This document shows positions 10,977 through 27,077 of a stretch of DNA of 64,000 nucleotides, piece after piece. The translations under genes and the position numbers were made by a program. The notes beneath the pieces were generated by a model, which saw only the letters and a program-made list of their open reading frames with translations, was not told where the DNA came from and did not search any database. This stretch comes from Epinephelus fuscoguttatus. Its lineage: Eukaryota > Chordata > Actinopteri > Perciformes > Serranidae. How positions within the stretch are numbered: position 1 is the stretch's first letter; each line of letters begins with the position of its first letter. Location: NCBI RefSeq assembly GCF_011397635.1, contig NC_064759.1, positions 20,298,428 to 20,362,427 on the forward strand, read 5' to 3'.

Positions 10977-13379
10977 GTAATAACAAACATAAACCCATCA
11001 CATTTCCTTCTATCCCTGTAGGGAAAGAGGTGTATTGGATTGTTTGAACATTTCAGTTGCTTTAAGACATTGTAAATTCTAAAGACTGCTGGGGGCCAGA
11101 CATGTCAGCGCCTGAAAAATGTTGAGTGACTGATCCAACAAACTTTTCACTGTGGTGTGGGCCTGTAAAAATCTCGATTCTCCAGGATTACCTGCTTGAA
11201 GGAGGAAAATGAAATACTGTGCTGAATGAGATTTTTTTCATGTTCGAAACACATGATAACAACTTTACAGTACTGTCAATGGTATTTTTTTTTTTTTTTT
11301 TACATTATTTGTTGATTTCATTATTCTTTTGTTTCAGCAGCTAAAGGTACACAATAGGGAACGAGGGTTACGTGTATCCTGGCACTGGACCTGTACAGTA
11401 TTTGCGTTGCTTATCTGCCATAAATCAAGGATTTCAAAAGACAAAGTTGTGTCTCTTTGACCAGACTGTACGCAGACAATCAATAATGGGAGTGTATGTT
11501 TCTTGTATGGGTTCATTCAGTCTCCTTTGTGTGACGTTACTGTGCCCACACCAACTAGATGGGAAAAAGAAAAAGAGAACTTGGCAACAGAAAGCAGGGA
11601 TTTCATTTGAATGTGTTTACCAGTATTTCAAAAGATCATTGATATGGGTCAAACTTATTGCTGAGAGGTGTGAAACTGCTTCCGCTTCTGTTCTTTCCCA
11701 CTTCACTTTGTGTGGGTGTGTTTCACAAGAACTTTCAGGCTATTCAAATTCACGTGCAACCATTTAAACCCAATGGCTACTGTAAACGGCCTATGAGACA
11801 GAGAGAAAGAGACTGAGGGAGTCGGTCTGTATGCATGGAGCTTATCTAGATGTTGTGTGGGGAGAAAAAAACAGCAGCTGTTGTTTTGAATCGTATATTT
11901 TTCATTCCACTTTCCAGGATGGCCGACTGTAGGATACTGAAACTATGTTGTGGTTTCTGTAAAGAAGCCTATGCGACTGAAATATGGATATTTGTCCGCC
12001 TACTATGTCATGTACGACCTACAGAAGCCTCTCTGTGACCTACTTTCCATACATAGTTGACTCTTGATGGGAACAGCCCCCCTTCCAAAGGTTGCTTAGC
12101 TTTGGGGAGTGTCCTTCCATGGCCTGCAGCTGTGAGCTCTGGCTGACACACAGAGTGTGTTGCGCAAGTCCTATGACGCTTTAAACAAAGTAGAAGGGAA
12201 CTTTGACCGTGGACTTGTAGCCTATATTATGAGTTTATCTATCATGGTAGTTGTTTTGTATTTTTTAGACTTGGACCTGCAGACTCCCATAAAAACAACT
12301 GTGATAGTATCACCCATGACTTATGTCCTTATAAAGACAGGAACGTTAGAGTGGCATCTTTCAAAAGCAAACATTAAGTGAGTGCTGAAAGAAACACTAA
12401 AAATTGAAATATGAAGCCCAAAAGCTGAACGGTAATAGAAGAGAAAATGAATCCAATAAAACAATGTAACTTTGGTTGAACGATATAGAGGGCAAATTTT
12501 AAGATTTAAGAGCCCAGATAACACAAAAAATATTAAGAAGTTCCATTACCATATTAGCAAATGCCCAAAATAGTCTTGTATGTACTGTCATTTTCGTACT
12601 CTCTACAAGTTAAACAATCTTTTTCCCATACAAACCTGAGTCTACTAAAAACCATTTGAGGTGTTGTGGGTTAATTCAGCACAACTTAAAATTAAAGGGG
12701 AGGAATGTTCCCACTGAATGACCTGTAATGACTTACTACAGGTATAAAACAGTGTGACATTTATATGGTGCTCATTTGTGTGGTACTTTAACTCTGAATT
12801 CGGCCTTTGTATCAGCGCTCACACTGGATTATGGCACAAAGGTTAACTTCATACAGTAGGCCTACCTTGTGTATTCAGAAGATAGTCTGTAAATCAATAT
12901 TTGAAGATGGATAAGGATCAAAAGTTCACATTTCCTTTCTTCTTTTCATTTCACTACTCTTGCACCAGTTGAAATATGATGAGAGGGCTAAATGACTGGT
13001 TTCAATAAAACGGTCAAGGTTTTGTTAAAGCAAGAAGACAGATGAGACATGGGGGATGGGCAGTTTACAGACAAGAGCCATATCATTACAGCCTGTTGCA
13101 GCTGTGTGTGAGCAGCACAACAGGTTTCTCCTGCGCAAACAGGAACTGAGGAGCAACAAATCCTTTTGTCACCTCGCAGAAAAAAGTAGGAAATGGGTCA
13201 ACAAATCGCATTTACTTTATTATTCGAACAAAGGGTTGACGTTACATAACACTAAACTATATGTATTGTGAATTTAAACCATCATATGGTGTTTAATGTA
13301 AGCGCAGAGTTCATTTTTATGCCACAGAGACGGATTATGCCGTTTTGAAAGCGCTTGTTTTCTCACTTCTCTCAGGAGC

Positions 13380-13545
13380 TCCAACAAAGGAAAGGAGAGG
13401 AGGGTCAGCGATTGACGTCACCAGTCTGGCAACAGGCGTGAATGCGTCTGTCATTCTCGTCGGTGATTGGTCGTCGCGGTGGAACTCGGCGCGTGATTGG
13501 TCAGATCTGGGTTAGAACGGGCTACATATCTCTGCTGTAGATTCC
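13380..13545 (+). promoter_or_regulatory. pnrc2: pnrc2 promoter: CRE plus paired inverted CCAAT boxes
   Basis: A perfect CRE palindrome TGACGTCA lies at 13413-13420. Two identical TGATTGGTC blocks (inverted CCAAT) end at 13470 and 13500, 30 bp apart, a spacing typical of NF-Y pairs. The stretch is locally CpG-rich, unlike its AT-rich surroundings, and no TATA box is placed. Together these suggest a housekeeping, cAMP-responsive promoter. The start site is not directly visible; exon 1 probably begins near 13530-13550. Confidence 0.65.
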
Positions 13546-13751
13546 ATTTTGTTGCAATTCAGACGGAGTCAGGAGAGAGGAAGAAGTGGCGTCCTACGGC
13601 CACTGTTAACACCACTTAACCTTCGAGGGCGACGGATTTGTGGGAAATATAGCTTGCTGTGCTTTCTTACAAAGTCCGCCGAGGGATCTCAACGTTCAAA
13701 CCGCATATTTTCTCGGACGAAAGGCTTCGACAACCAAGCCTGAGGAAGTCG
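13545..13751 (+). other. pnrc2: pnrc2 leader exon 1 (non-coding)
   Basis: This GC-rich segment follows the promoter and ends at a good donor, GTCG|GTAAGAG. The start is approximate. No frame in it continues into the coding exon. Confidence 0.55.
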
Positions 13752-14289
13752 GTAAGAGAATCAGTTTTGTGCCTCGTCGCCATATTGAGTTCACCGTTTC
13801 TTTGTTTTGGTTTGGTGCCAAAGCAGTGTGACCAAGAATTTTGACGCGTTATTTACTTAACCAAATGTTGGGGGTGTATATAAATCATAACGTGGATCGA
13901 AATGATGATTTAAACGTCTTTTTGTCGCAGAAGATCTACTTTATATGATCCTCTTGGTAGGACAAAGCGTCTGCATTAAGCCGTTAGGCGCACAAACAAA
14001 AGTGGGATAACATCGCAGTACGCTTATGTAAGATTTTGTTATGAGTCGCCATCATTTTATATATAACGTTTATGTTCTGACGAAAGGATTCGTGGTCAAT
14101 GTTACACCAGTTATTGATTTTTTTTAAATTTTTTTTCTTTTTTTTTGCATTGCTGGATGCAATGACGCACTCTAAAATAGGACGTCCCATCATAAAAGAC
14201 AACACTATGCTATTCTAAATTATAGACGAGCACTGCTAATTTATTAAGATTATTTAGCATCTCTAATTGACATTTTTCCCCCCCCATAG

Positions 14290-14508
14290 CCTTCGACTTC
14301 TTGGATCAATCGTGTGCCGAGGTGAATTGATGTTCAGCTCGGCTCCACGGGAAAACAACGCTCATTGGCACATGAAAACTTCAGACCTTGCTGGACACAG
14401 AAGTGCAGCGAGAAGTAGACAGAGGACTACTTCGAGGACCTGGGGACCGGTTGGAGGTGAAAGATTGAAGAGAGAGCTCTGCTTCATCAACTTTCTGACA
14501 ACAAAGAG
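14290..14508 (+). other. pnrc2: pnrc2 leader exon 2
   Basis: The exon is bounded by a poly-pyrimidine acceptor (CCCCCCCATAG) and a strong donor (AAAGAG|GTGAGC). It holds an upstream ATG at 14330 opening a frame of about 60 codons to the donor. Whether that frame ends at once or runs into the PNRC2 frame depends on the acceptor used before 14779. Confidence 0.6.
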
Positions 14509-14778
14509 GTGAGCTGGGGCTGTTTTGCTCTGGGCTGTGTGTGTGGGGGAGGGGCGGCGCAGGCTTGGCTGTCTGGTGTTCCTGCACGTAACCCTCTGTG
14601 CTTGTTTTCGTCGAGGCTGGTGCAAGTGTGTACGTGCTGTGTGGACGGATTAGGCTTTGTCACGTTTACACTGACAATAAATAGAAATGTAATCGATCAC
14701 AATATATTCCAAAGATTTCAGTGCACTGAAGTAATAATATATTTTAATCGTTTAGGTGACACGTAGTGCAGAAGCAGT

Positions 14779-15246
14779 ATGGGAGGTGGAGAGAGATATA
14801 ACATTCCAGTTTCCCACCCTGAGCGCCCTTTGCCAAAGAAGAACCATCAACTTGGCCGGGCTAAGCAGAGAAGCCGTGACCAGAACGGAGTAGCAGCTTC
14901 TGCAGGAGGGGCAGGTGGTCTTCATCATCACGGCCACCGCCGAAGTGACAAAGGCGTTGCATACCACAGGTCTCCGGAGGCGCGGCAGGCCGCGTCTGCA
15001 GAGAAGAATGCTTCTGTCCGCTTTGCCACCTATGATCAGAACTGGGAGGGTGCAGTGTCTCACCTCAACACGCTCCTGGCAACACAGGGAAGTCCAAGCT
15101 ACGCAGGGCCTAAGTTCAGCGAGCCACCCTCGCCCAGCGTGTTGCCCAAACCCCCCAGCCACTGGGTGTCCTTCCCAATAGGCTCCTGTGACAACAGGGA
15201 GATGATGGCCTTCCAGCTCAAGAGCCTCCTCAAGGTGCAAGCCTGA
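14779..15246 (+). CDS. pnrc2: proline-rich nuclear receptor coactivator 2
   Basis: PNRC2 bridges the decapping machinery (DCP1A) to UPF1 in mRNA decay and also binds nuclear receptors; it works in P-bodies and the nucleus. The 155-residue frame begins [10 protein letters not shown], identical to human PNRC2 (139 residues) at the start, and carries the proline-rich SH3-type motif [16 protein letters not shown] at residues 114-129 and the C-terminal LxxLL-like box LKSLL at 147-151, ending KVQA. The middle (about 11-100) is low-complexity, rich in Arg, Ala, Gly and His, and poorly conserved, as in the family. The whole coding region is one exon. The start is set by the conserved N-terminus. It lies tail-to-tail with srsf10, as I recall for human. 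The closest alternative, pnrc1, is much longer with a different N-terminus. Confidence 0.95.
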   Translation: MGGGERYNIPVSHPERPLPKKNHQLGRAKQRSRDQNGVAASAGGAGGLHHHGHRRSDKGVAYHRSPEARQAASAEKNASVRFATYDQNWEGAVSHLNTLLATQGSPSYAGPKFSEPPSPSVLPKPPSHWVSFPIGSCDNREMMAFQLKSLLKVQA

Positions 15247-17580
15247 GAGGGATACCCACACTCGATTGAAAAGCCAATGTATGAACTGGGACTCTTCAGA
15301 GGGCACCCACTCACCCACCAGGAACACCTCAGTGCTGTAATACTTTTTAGCTGTTTTTAGATCGACCTCTTTTGGTGTAGAGAGCATTTGCAGTAATGTT
15401 GACTGTGAATGTTTATTCAACACTCAATTTTTTAAACCAATGTTTCAAAATATTACAGCTTTGAAGTCTTGCTGGTCGGTAATGCCTTCAGCGGAGTCAG
15501 TTTCTGTGACTGATGAACTGGATATCCTTTCTACTTCTGTTTTTGTTATTTTTATTGTTGGCTGTCAAAAGCAGATTGAGTGTGCTTTGCCACCACAAAC
15601 AAGGGTTATAGGATAGGTCAGGTAAATTCCCATCACTTTTACGGTCCATTTCTGTGGACAGACATGCTTTTTCATTTCACAAGTTTTATGATGAGCCTTT
15701 GGGGTCACCTCTAAAGCTTCAGGTGCTAAAGCAAAATCACATTTGTAGCATATTTTTTGACTAGGGCCCGCCTTTTCATTTATGTATGACAATCCTTGTT
15801 TGGAATGGGAAAAGACACTCGACTGCAATTCTGCAGGGAAAGAAGCTATCTTACTGGAGGTCAAAAGTATAACCTCAAACTGAAGGGTAAAAAGAGACCA
15901 TGGCACACGGGCCTTGGACTGTCAACTCCTGTACCTTTTTTATTGCGCTGTGCGCACATGCACTATAGGAGTTGGGCTGGTCCTCGGCCTACAACACTCT
16001 ATCATAGCATTATTTTGTACAAGTCCTTGATTGTTGTGGTTGAAAGATGTATGAAGTGTTTGTAACCAAAGCAATGTTTTTGCTGTATTTTTTTTTTTTT
16101 TCTCCTTTTTTGGACAAATGTGGTCGGCTTTTTTGCCTTTGCCACTAACCTTGCCAGCCCGAGTGGTGAATGGGTCTGAGCCCCCAGGGTCACTTCTAGC
16201 TGTTCATCTGTTCCAATCAGTACTGTTATGCTCCTCAGTCTCAGCCTTTTCAGGACAGAGCTGCAGCTTTAACACGCGGAAGAGGGCCTGGCTTAGTTGT
16301 GGGACTGTTGAGTTTCACTTTCTAAGCCATGTGACGTGGTCCTGTTGGCTGCATGCATTTGTAAGCAGTGTAAGGCAGAGCTGAGGACGCTTTCTGAATT
16401 GAAGTGGCCCCAGGGACTCAACATGAGGCAGCAGGCTGGTGTTTATGTTTACAAAGTAGGTCGTGGTGGTTGACCATCCCATAATCAACAGACACTCTCT
16501 GCCTCTTGCCTCTGCCTCTTGTTTACCCTCTTGCACTGCAATCAGACTAGTTTTGAATAAGTTACAGGCCAGGATGCTATTGAAATGATGGAGGCGTAAT
16601 TGACTATCTCCCTATGGATTCTCTATTTTTGTGATTCAATCCTCTGAGGCTCTTTTTGCTTTCCCCTTGCAGAATTGTTGGTGTTTATAGCCAGCCTAAA
16701 GATGACAAAACAAAGTATGAGAGCTTGTTAATGTGTTCAAGAGCCATGTAAATAATGAAATAATGAAATGTATAAAGTACTTGTAGCATATGTACATTTG
16801 CAGGCCGAGTTTGAGGCCTGTATGACAAAAGTATTTTTAGTAATAACACTGAATGTATAAGACATGCTAAGGACGTGTCTTGACTTCAATACTGAAGAAT
16901 ATTTTTGTTAAAAAAAACTGCCTATAGCATTTCTCAGTACCCCTGCACTGTTATCTTTCCAGAGATCTTGCACATGTTTTTTATTGTTTTGTATTATGCA
17001 GTGTAGGGTGAAATATGCGTAGTGCAAATGACATAAAACTGCAAAACACAATTGGATCCTAGAGGAGACTTGCCCATGTATGAATTCAAGTTCTGAATGT
17101 GCTTACAGTCTGTAAGCGTGATGCTTTTAATCTTGAGTTGACCTGTTTGTGCCTAAGTTGAAATCCATGCTGAAACTGAATATTTTCATTAGGTGGCAAT
17201 GCCACAAATTGACCAAATGTTGTTGTTTTTTTTTTTAAACCAGAACCATCTTCAGTTCTCAGCTGTTCTTCCGCCAGCTGACAACTGAACTTGGCCCCAT
17301 GCTGTTTAAGTTCTACGTTCGAAGGGTTCATGTTAACATTTTCTTTCTTGCTGTGATTGAATTGTGCATGGCAGTCTCCTGTATTCAAAATTTTAAACAT
17401 GTAACAAATTGGCTGTTAATTTGTCCCCCCTGATGAAATGTCACCGAAGATAAAATGAAAATGCCCTGTTAATGATTGGTATGAATTGGATGTTTAAAAA
17501 AAGGCAAATGTAAAAGAATGCACTGAATTGATGACAAATTTTTACAAAAAGAAAAAATAAATCCCTTTCCCCCTCCCCCT
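15247..17580 (+). other. pnrc2: pnrc2 3' untranslated region
   Basis: About 2.3 kb of AT-rich, gene-free sequence runs from the pnrc2 stop to a canonical AATAAA at 17556-17561. A perfect Pumilio-type element TGTAAATA lies at 16747-16754. The extent is inferred from the absence of an earlier clear signal and could be shorter. Confidence 0.55.
17556..17561 (+). terminator. pnrc2: pnrc2 poly(A) signal
   Basis: AATAAA sits in an A-rich context followed by a pyrimidine-rich stretch and a TGTCTGTG GU-rich element, as expected for a cleavage site. Confidence 0.6.
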
Positions 17581-17584
17581 ATTT

Positions 17585-19095
17585 TTGTCTGTGCTTGAGT
17601 ATCTTCTGACTGGTGCTAACATTTAGCATTAGTATCACCCAGGAATAGACTTAATGTATTCATTGCCATCATATCCAGTGATTGTTAGAGCAGGGTGTCT
17701 ACAGGACACTTTAACTGGTTTTAAAGATGTTTACAATGCCATTTCTGACCAAAGCATGACAATTTAGCTTTTCATATATAATGCACTGCAGGTAATTTTT
17801 AGGCTCAACAAATATGTATGTTGTCCTTTGCAAAGGTAGGTTTTCTGTAGTTATTAGTTAATCTACAGCAGGATTGTTACATCATAAATTCAGTTGGGCT
17901 GGGACCAGAAAAGTTTCACACATTTTCAGCAGCAAGCAACCTATAAAAACCTTTTTAGCTTTTGGTAATGACCAAATGCAAATCAATGTAGTAAAAGTAG
18001 CAATGTTTATAGTGTACGGCAGGTTGCCGCCTCCTGTCGTATCTATAAGCTTACTGGTTACTGAAATATCTATCAAAGGGCTGTGGGTCAAGTAAAACAC
18101 AGACAGCTTCTCCAAGGAACTTTCACTTTCCACTTCCATCTCCCCAAATAAGGAAGGACAACTCCCAATAGACAAGAGTGGCATCTCACCTCTTGTTTAT
18201 CACTCCGCCAAACTTCATTACTCTTATTACCTGCACATAAGTTGTGCAATAGTAAATAGTTCCCAAATGTAATGTGAGGAGCAAATTAAATGAGTGTCCT
18301 GAACATTAAATAATGTTGCTGCAAAGTAACTAACAATGAAAAACAAGAAATTGTACTTGATTCGCCCTCATGAAAATAAATCCCCTCTTACAGCAGTTTC
18401 ACATTTTAAATAAAATATTCTTAGTCACATATCTGACCGATGAACATCCTACTGTGCAGAAAAACAATTAAGAAGAGCTACCGATGTTATCGACAGAGCA
18501 CAGACATCAGTATTAATCATTCATTCTGCTCTCTGTCCACCCTCTCCTGCGAGACTGTCTGCAGGTGGATTACCTCAGGTACATTTTAGATAAGTGGCAA
18601 ACACAAACATGAAACCACACCTTTAGCAAGTAACGATGTAAGAGCCAATAGTACTGGCTGTCTTTAATTTGACTCTGGGCTTCTGTACGTTTCCCTGGCC
18701 AGGCCACTCAGATTGCTCCTGGGCCAGATAAATAGGCCTGATGTACAGTACTCTTAACAGGTAAGTATAAAGTAAAAAGACAGTATTGGGTTCAGTGGAA
18801 GGCTTAAGGATGTGTACCATCAGAAATGTGGACTTAAATACAGAACAACTTGACTTGTTTTACCAAAAAGGGATTAAAGATGAATGAATGAAATCAGATA
18901 AAATGCATGGCAATAAAGACAGCAAAAATTCAAACTTGACCACTATTAAGTGACTTTTAAGACCTAATATTTATAAAAGTGAATTTAAGATTTTAATGAC
19001 CTGCGGACCAGCCTGGACTGCAGGAGCGTTCATTCATTGCAATCCGAGTCACAGTTCAACTTGTGGGGTCAGAAAATAAGCGTTAAGGCTTCTTC
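17585..19095. other. spacer between convergent pnrc2 and srsf10
   Basis: About 1.5 kb separates the proposed ends of the two convergent transcripts. I see no exon, RNA gene or clear transposon in it. Confidence 0.5.
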
Positions 19096-19100
19096 ATTTC

Positions 19101-19106
19101 TTTATT
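19101..19106 (-). terminator. srsf10: srsf10 poly(A) signal
   Basis: The plus strand TTTATT gives AATAAA on the gene strand about 670 nt after the srsf10 stop. Another TTTATT near 19530 could serve a shorter transcript. Confidence 0.45.
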
Positions 19107-19776
19107 GACAAAGCATACCAAGTAAACTAGGATAACAGTACTAAGGAACACTTGAAATATTCAACTGACTTTGTTTCACTCGCTGGAACAAAGTACAAGA
19201 GAAATGAATACAGTTTATCTTAAACATATTGTTACATACAATACTGGACAAAGTATAAGGTAGCAAATAACTGTCATTCCATTCATCATCCATTGCAACA
19301 GTATTTACAGCTACTATAGTATACAGCAGTATAACAGTGCCCGTGACACCAGGCATCCAAGAACAGCATAGTTAGTTAATACTGGTTAGTCAGGGCCTGA
19401 AATTCAGGTTAGTAATTTGTGTTTTTATGACACACAAAAAATAGAGCCAAAGTGAAACAGGCATCATACTAACAAATGATGTAAATATTGCTAACTCAGA
19501 GTACAAAAATACTGGCAATGCCAAACTTTATTTTACCTTCAGCAACTCTTATTATACAAGTCCGAGCTTAAACTGATAACGATCATCTGTGCTTTCATAG
19601 ATCACTTTAGAACAAAAAACATTTTCTCTATAACAAATGTCTGAGCTCCTGCTGCTCTCTTCCCTTTGGCAACAGACTTCATAATGTGGTGATAACAAAT
19701 GCAAACACTCTACTTATCGTAGCCGAACAGAAACATCCTCAGAGACAGATTAACACGGCTTTGGTGAGACAGTCAG

Positions 19777-24394
<4,618 letters not shown>

Positions 24395-24521
24395 TTTGTA
24401 AAGGCCCGATACTGCGATTTAGCGGCCGTGAATTTGTTTACTTAGGCTGTATTTTCAAACCCTGCTGCTTTACCTCAGCCGACACCAACTCAGCTACGTG
24501 GTCACACTGTTTCCTGCACAC

Positions 24522-24533
24522 TGCGCATGCGCA
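24522..24533. promoter_or_regulatory. srsf10: NRF1 palindrome in srsf10 promoter
   Basis: TGCGCATGCGCA is a perfect NRF1 recognition palindrome about 130 bp upstream of the srsf10 ATG. No TATA box is evident, which fits a housekeeping promoter. Confidence 0.7.
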
Positions 24534-24738
24534 GAAATGTACAGCCACGAAGACAGGCATACACACACCTGACCTCTCATCAAACTATTATGTAATATAG
24601 ATTTACATTATTCCATTGTTTTCTTTTACTTATATATTTAGGCCTGCTGCTTGCCTGACAGATATACAAAGGACCTTTGCAAAGGGAGCTATTTGCCCAA
24701 AAAAAAGATGATTCAAACCAAACTTATTAGGCAACACT

Positions 24739-24744
24739 TTTATT
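24739..24744 (-). terminator. fabp10a: fabp10a poly(A) signal
   Basis: AATAAA on the gene strand lies about 32 nt past the fabp10a stop. This gives a very short 3'UTR, ending just before the srsf10 promoter. Confidence 0.6.
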
Positions 24745-24775
24745 TAAATAGACATTGGTTTCTTCACTGCCAAGT

Positions 24776-24826
24776 TTACATCTTCTTGCTCCTCCTGATG
24801 AGAGTGGCTGAGCCCATGGTCAGAGT
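24776..24826 (-). CDS. fabp10a: fabp10a exon 4
   Basis: It encodes [16 protein letters not shown] and a TAA stop, with acceptor GCTTTTCAG. Confidence 0.92.
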   Translation of the reverse strand, partial: TLTMGSATLIRRSKKM

Positions 24827-25700
24827 CTGAAAAGCATAAGGAAGAAGGAAACACATTTAATTTGTGAGCAGGAGAGGCATTACATAATTCATTGAGGTAA
24901 ACCACAAAGTGTGAGTTCTGGTAAGATGTGCCACACCTCAACCATCTCTCCTCCCTTGAGCTCTTGGATGTGGCAGAACTTGCCGGTTTTGCAGACCATT
25001 TTGCCACCCTCCATATTGACAATGCACTGGGGATCAGAGGAGGAAACAATGCATGTCACAGAAACCCCCAAAACAGGCATGAGAGACACTGTACACCTGT
25101 AGGCTCATTACTAACAAATAGTATACTTCAACATTTCATTTAGAAAAAAATACACACAGTTTTGCTGTTTACATGTATGTATACTGCACTAAATCAGACA
25201 AGAAATCAAAAATAAAAGGTAGTGAATTAAAGTAACGAACCTTGAGCTTCTTGCCGTCCATGGTGGTGATCTCAGCCTCCTTGCCGATGGTAAAGGAGTT
25301 GGTCACAGACTTTCCCGGAGTCTTGGAGGTGACAACAAAGTCATTGCCTTTCTGCTTGATCTCAGTAATTGGCTTAATGTCCTTGGCCATCTTGATGACA
25401 TCCTCTGGGAGCTCTGGTGAGCAAAGCACATATGTTTTTGTTAAGTCTTGCACAGAAAAATTGGTCAGGACTGATGAATCTTGACTGCAAAGTTGTGTCC
25501 ACTGTGTGGTTATGATAAATATTAGAACGGTGTGACCACATCAAAATAGCCACTTTGTCTTCAGCTACCAAAGATAATAGATGTATTCATATTTTTTGTA
25601 TGTCTGTCAGAGTCCCTGGTTTTGTTGTCTCACCCATTGCCCTGAGGAACTCCTCGTAGTTCTCCTGGGAGTAGACCTGCCATGTTCCGTTGAAGTCCAT
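24776..25700 (-). CDS. fabp10a: liver-type (basic) fatty-acid/bile-acid binding protein
   Basis: This cytosolic carrier of bile acids and fatty acids is highly expressed in the liver of fish, birds and other non-mammals. Four exons (25634-25700, 25241-25413, 24937-25026, 24776-24826; 67+173+90+51 nt) give the classic FABP gene structure and a 126-residue protein, the same length as zebrafish Fabp10a. It starts [20 protein letters not shown] and includes [19 protein letters not shown], as in the FABP10 subfamily, ending IRRSKKM. The beta-barrel FABP signature is at the N-terminus. All junction phases agree. The exons and length separate it from fabp1, 2 and 7. Paralogue a rather than b is chosen by overall resemblance. 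Confidence 0.92.
24937..25026 (-). CDS. fabp10a: fabp10a exon 3
   Basis: These 90 nt encode [20 protein letters not shown] to GGEMVE, between acceptor ATCCCCAG and donor GTGTGG. Confidence 0.92.
25241..25413 (-). CDS. fabp10a: fabp10a exon 2
   Basis: The exon is 173 nt, the family's standard size, and encodes [18 protein letters not shown] to TTMDGKKLK. The acceptor is CTCACCAG and the donor GTTCGT. Confidence 0.93.
25634..25700 (-). CDS. fabp10a: fabp10a exon 1
   Basis: It encodes [20 protein letters not shown] plus AM and one base; the donor is GTGAGA. This is the FABP signature region. Confidence 0.92.
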
Positions 25701-25806
25701 GTTTTCTAGAAGATCTGGGTTCTCCTTTACCAAGCGGGGCTGGAGGCTGAGACAGCTGTGTGAAGCTCAACACAATGTGGAGGATGTGACTGTAGTGCTG
25801 CACCTT

Positions 25807-25813
25807 CTTATAG
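25807..25813 (-). promoter_or_regulatory. fabp10a: fabp10a TATA box
   Basis: The gene strand reads CTATAAG about 110 bp before the ATG. This places transcription start near 25780 with a leader of about 80 nt, as expected for a tissue-specific FABP gene. Confidence 0.6.
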
Positions 25814-26114
25814 AGGACAGCAAGGAGGGTCCCAGAACTGTGTCTAATGAGTAACAAACCCCTCTGAAGTAATCACTGTTGTTTGAACAACCTGGAGTTC
25901 ACTTACTCCTGTTTGGCCTAACCTCAACTTACACCAGAGATGAATTTAGATGGTCATTTTTGTCAGGTGTGTTCAAGCACTTTCCTGATAGAAAAAAAAG
26001 GTACAGATTTTCATATGTACATCATTCCGTGAAGGTGCTTTGGCTGTCATAGGCCAAGTTATTAAAATGCCAATTAGACACCATCTTGTGATGGGATCAT
26101 CAAGTTAAAACAAA

Positions 26115-26520
26115 TATAGGCCAGGGGCATAAAGTGGAGGGCAAGGATTCCTGTCTCTATTTCCTACCCACTTCTTCTGACACTCTTTCTCAGGCCACAC
26201 CAATCTTCAAATTCTGCCTTATTTTGATCTCAGTAACACACCTGTAAAGTTTCATGCGTTGGGGGTGTATACTGAGGGGCCAGTGACTCCTTCCTTATGT
26301 CCTATCCCCCTACTTTAGATGCCCTTTTTCGGGCCACACCAATCTTCTAACTCAGCCTTGGTTGTGATTTCATCTACACATCTGTAAAGTTTCACGAGCC
26401 AGGGCGTGAAATGGGGTGGTCTGGGGCCTCTTCCCTACTTCCGGCACCAGACCATACCCATCTTTACAGTCGGCCTTCATTCTGATCTGCACTATACATC
26501 TGTAAAGTTTCATGACTACA
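26115..26520. repeat. degenerate tandem repeat, three units
   Basis: Blocks resembling GGCCACACCAATCTTC...CTGTAAAGTTTCATG recur at about 26193, 26333 and 26448, spaced about 140 and 115 bp. Each contains the phrase CTGTAAAGTTTCA. No coding potential is apparent. The spacer between fabp10a and the myom3 3' end (about 25830-27060) otherwise shows nothing I can name. Confidence 0.6.
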
Positions 26521-27071
26521 TCTTAGACGGTTGTGATGCTGGCAAAGTACTGGTACAACTGTGGCAGTTCCTGCTACAATAGGTGTTGCCAGGATCACAT
26601 TTTGCCCTGATGACACACCCCCACACACATAACAGACTCACAAGGTAAAAACAATACAAGCCCCTCGCTTTTGCAGCTAATAATCATTTGCATGATCCTC
26701 ACTTACTGTAAAGTTTGAGGATGGAAATCTGCAGGATCACAATGAGAAAATGATTTATTTAAAACACCATTACCTTTATCCACATGCATTTTATTTCAGG
26801 ACTCATTAAACATTAATAAACCTAACAAATGTCTGCAACCTCCACAGAGTGTCGTTGAACCTCCTAATGTGAGTCCACCCAACTGACCGGGGCCCAGTAG
26901 TAGGGTTAATGACCCTACGGACTGTGTGCTTTTAAAGTGCAATACAAAATCTGTGCTTGCAAAATCATACTCAAAAAAAGTTGTAGACCACATCTGAATA
27001 AGGATATTAATATATAATATGGTATTAGTGTTCATAAAAATAATACACAAGTTACAATCACTTGAATTTGC

Positions 27072-27077
27072 TTTATT
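27072..27077 (-). terminator. myom3: possible myom3 poly(A) signal
   Basis: TTTATT on the plus strand (AATAAA for myom3) lies about 1.1 kb after the stop. Another lies at 26790-26795. Neither is clearly better, so the 3'UTR end is uncertain. Confidence 0.25.

Larger units (their letters stand above)
4577..13380. other. intergenic between cnr2 and pnrc2
   Basis: No convincing exon is visible in about 8.8 kb. Open frames here are short and without recognisable domains. The stretch contains a CTT microsatellite (5228-5253), a GA-rich tract (about 6940-6980), a MITE copy (9099-9625), a hAT relic (10373-10976) and a poly(T) run (11284-11301). Upstream leader exons or enhancers of cnr2 could lie here unseen. 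Confidence 0.5.

Noticed and set aside
14752-15423. A 223-codon minus-strand frame opposite pnrc2
   Set aside because: It is antisense to the conserved PNRC2 frame and arises from its GC-rich codons. It shows no domain or splice context.
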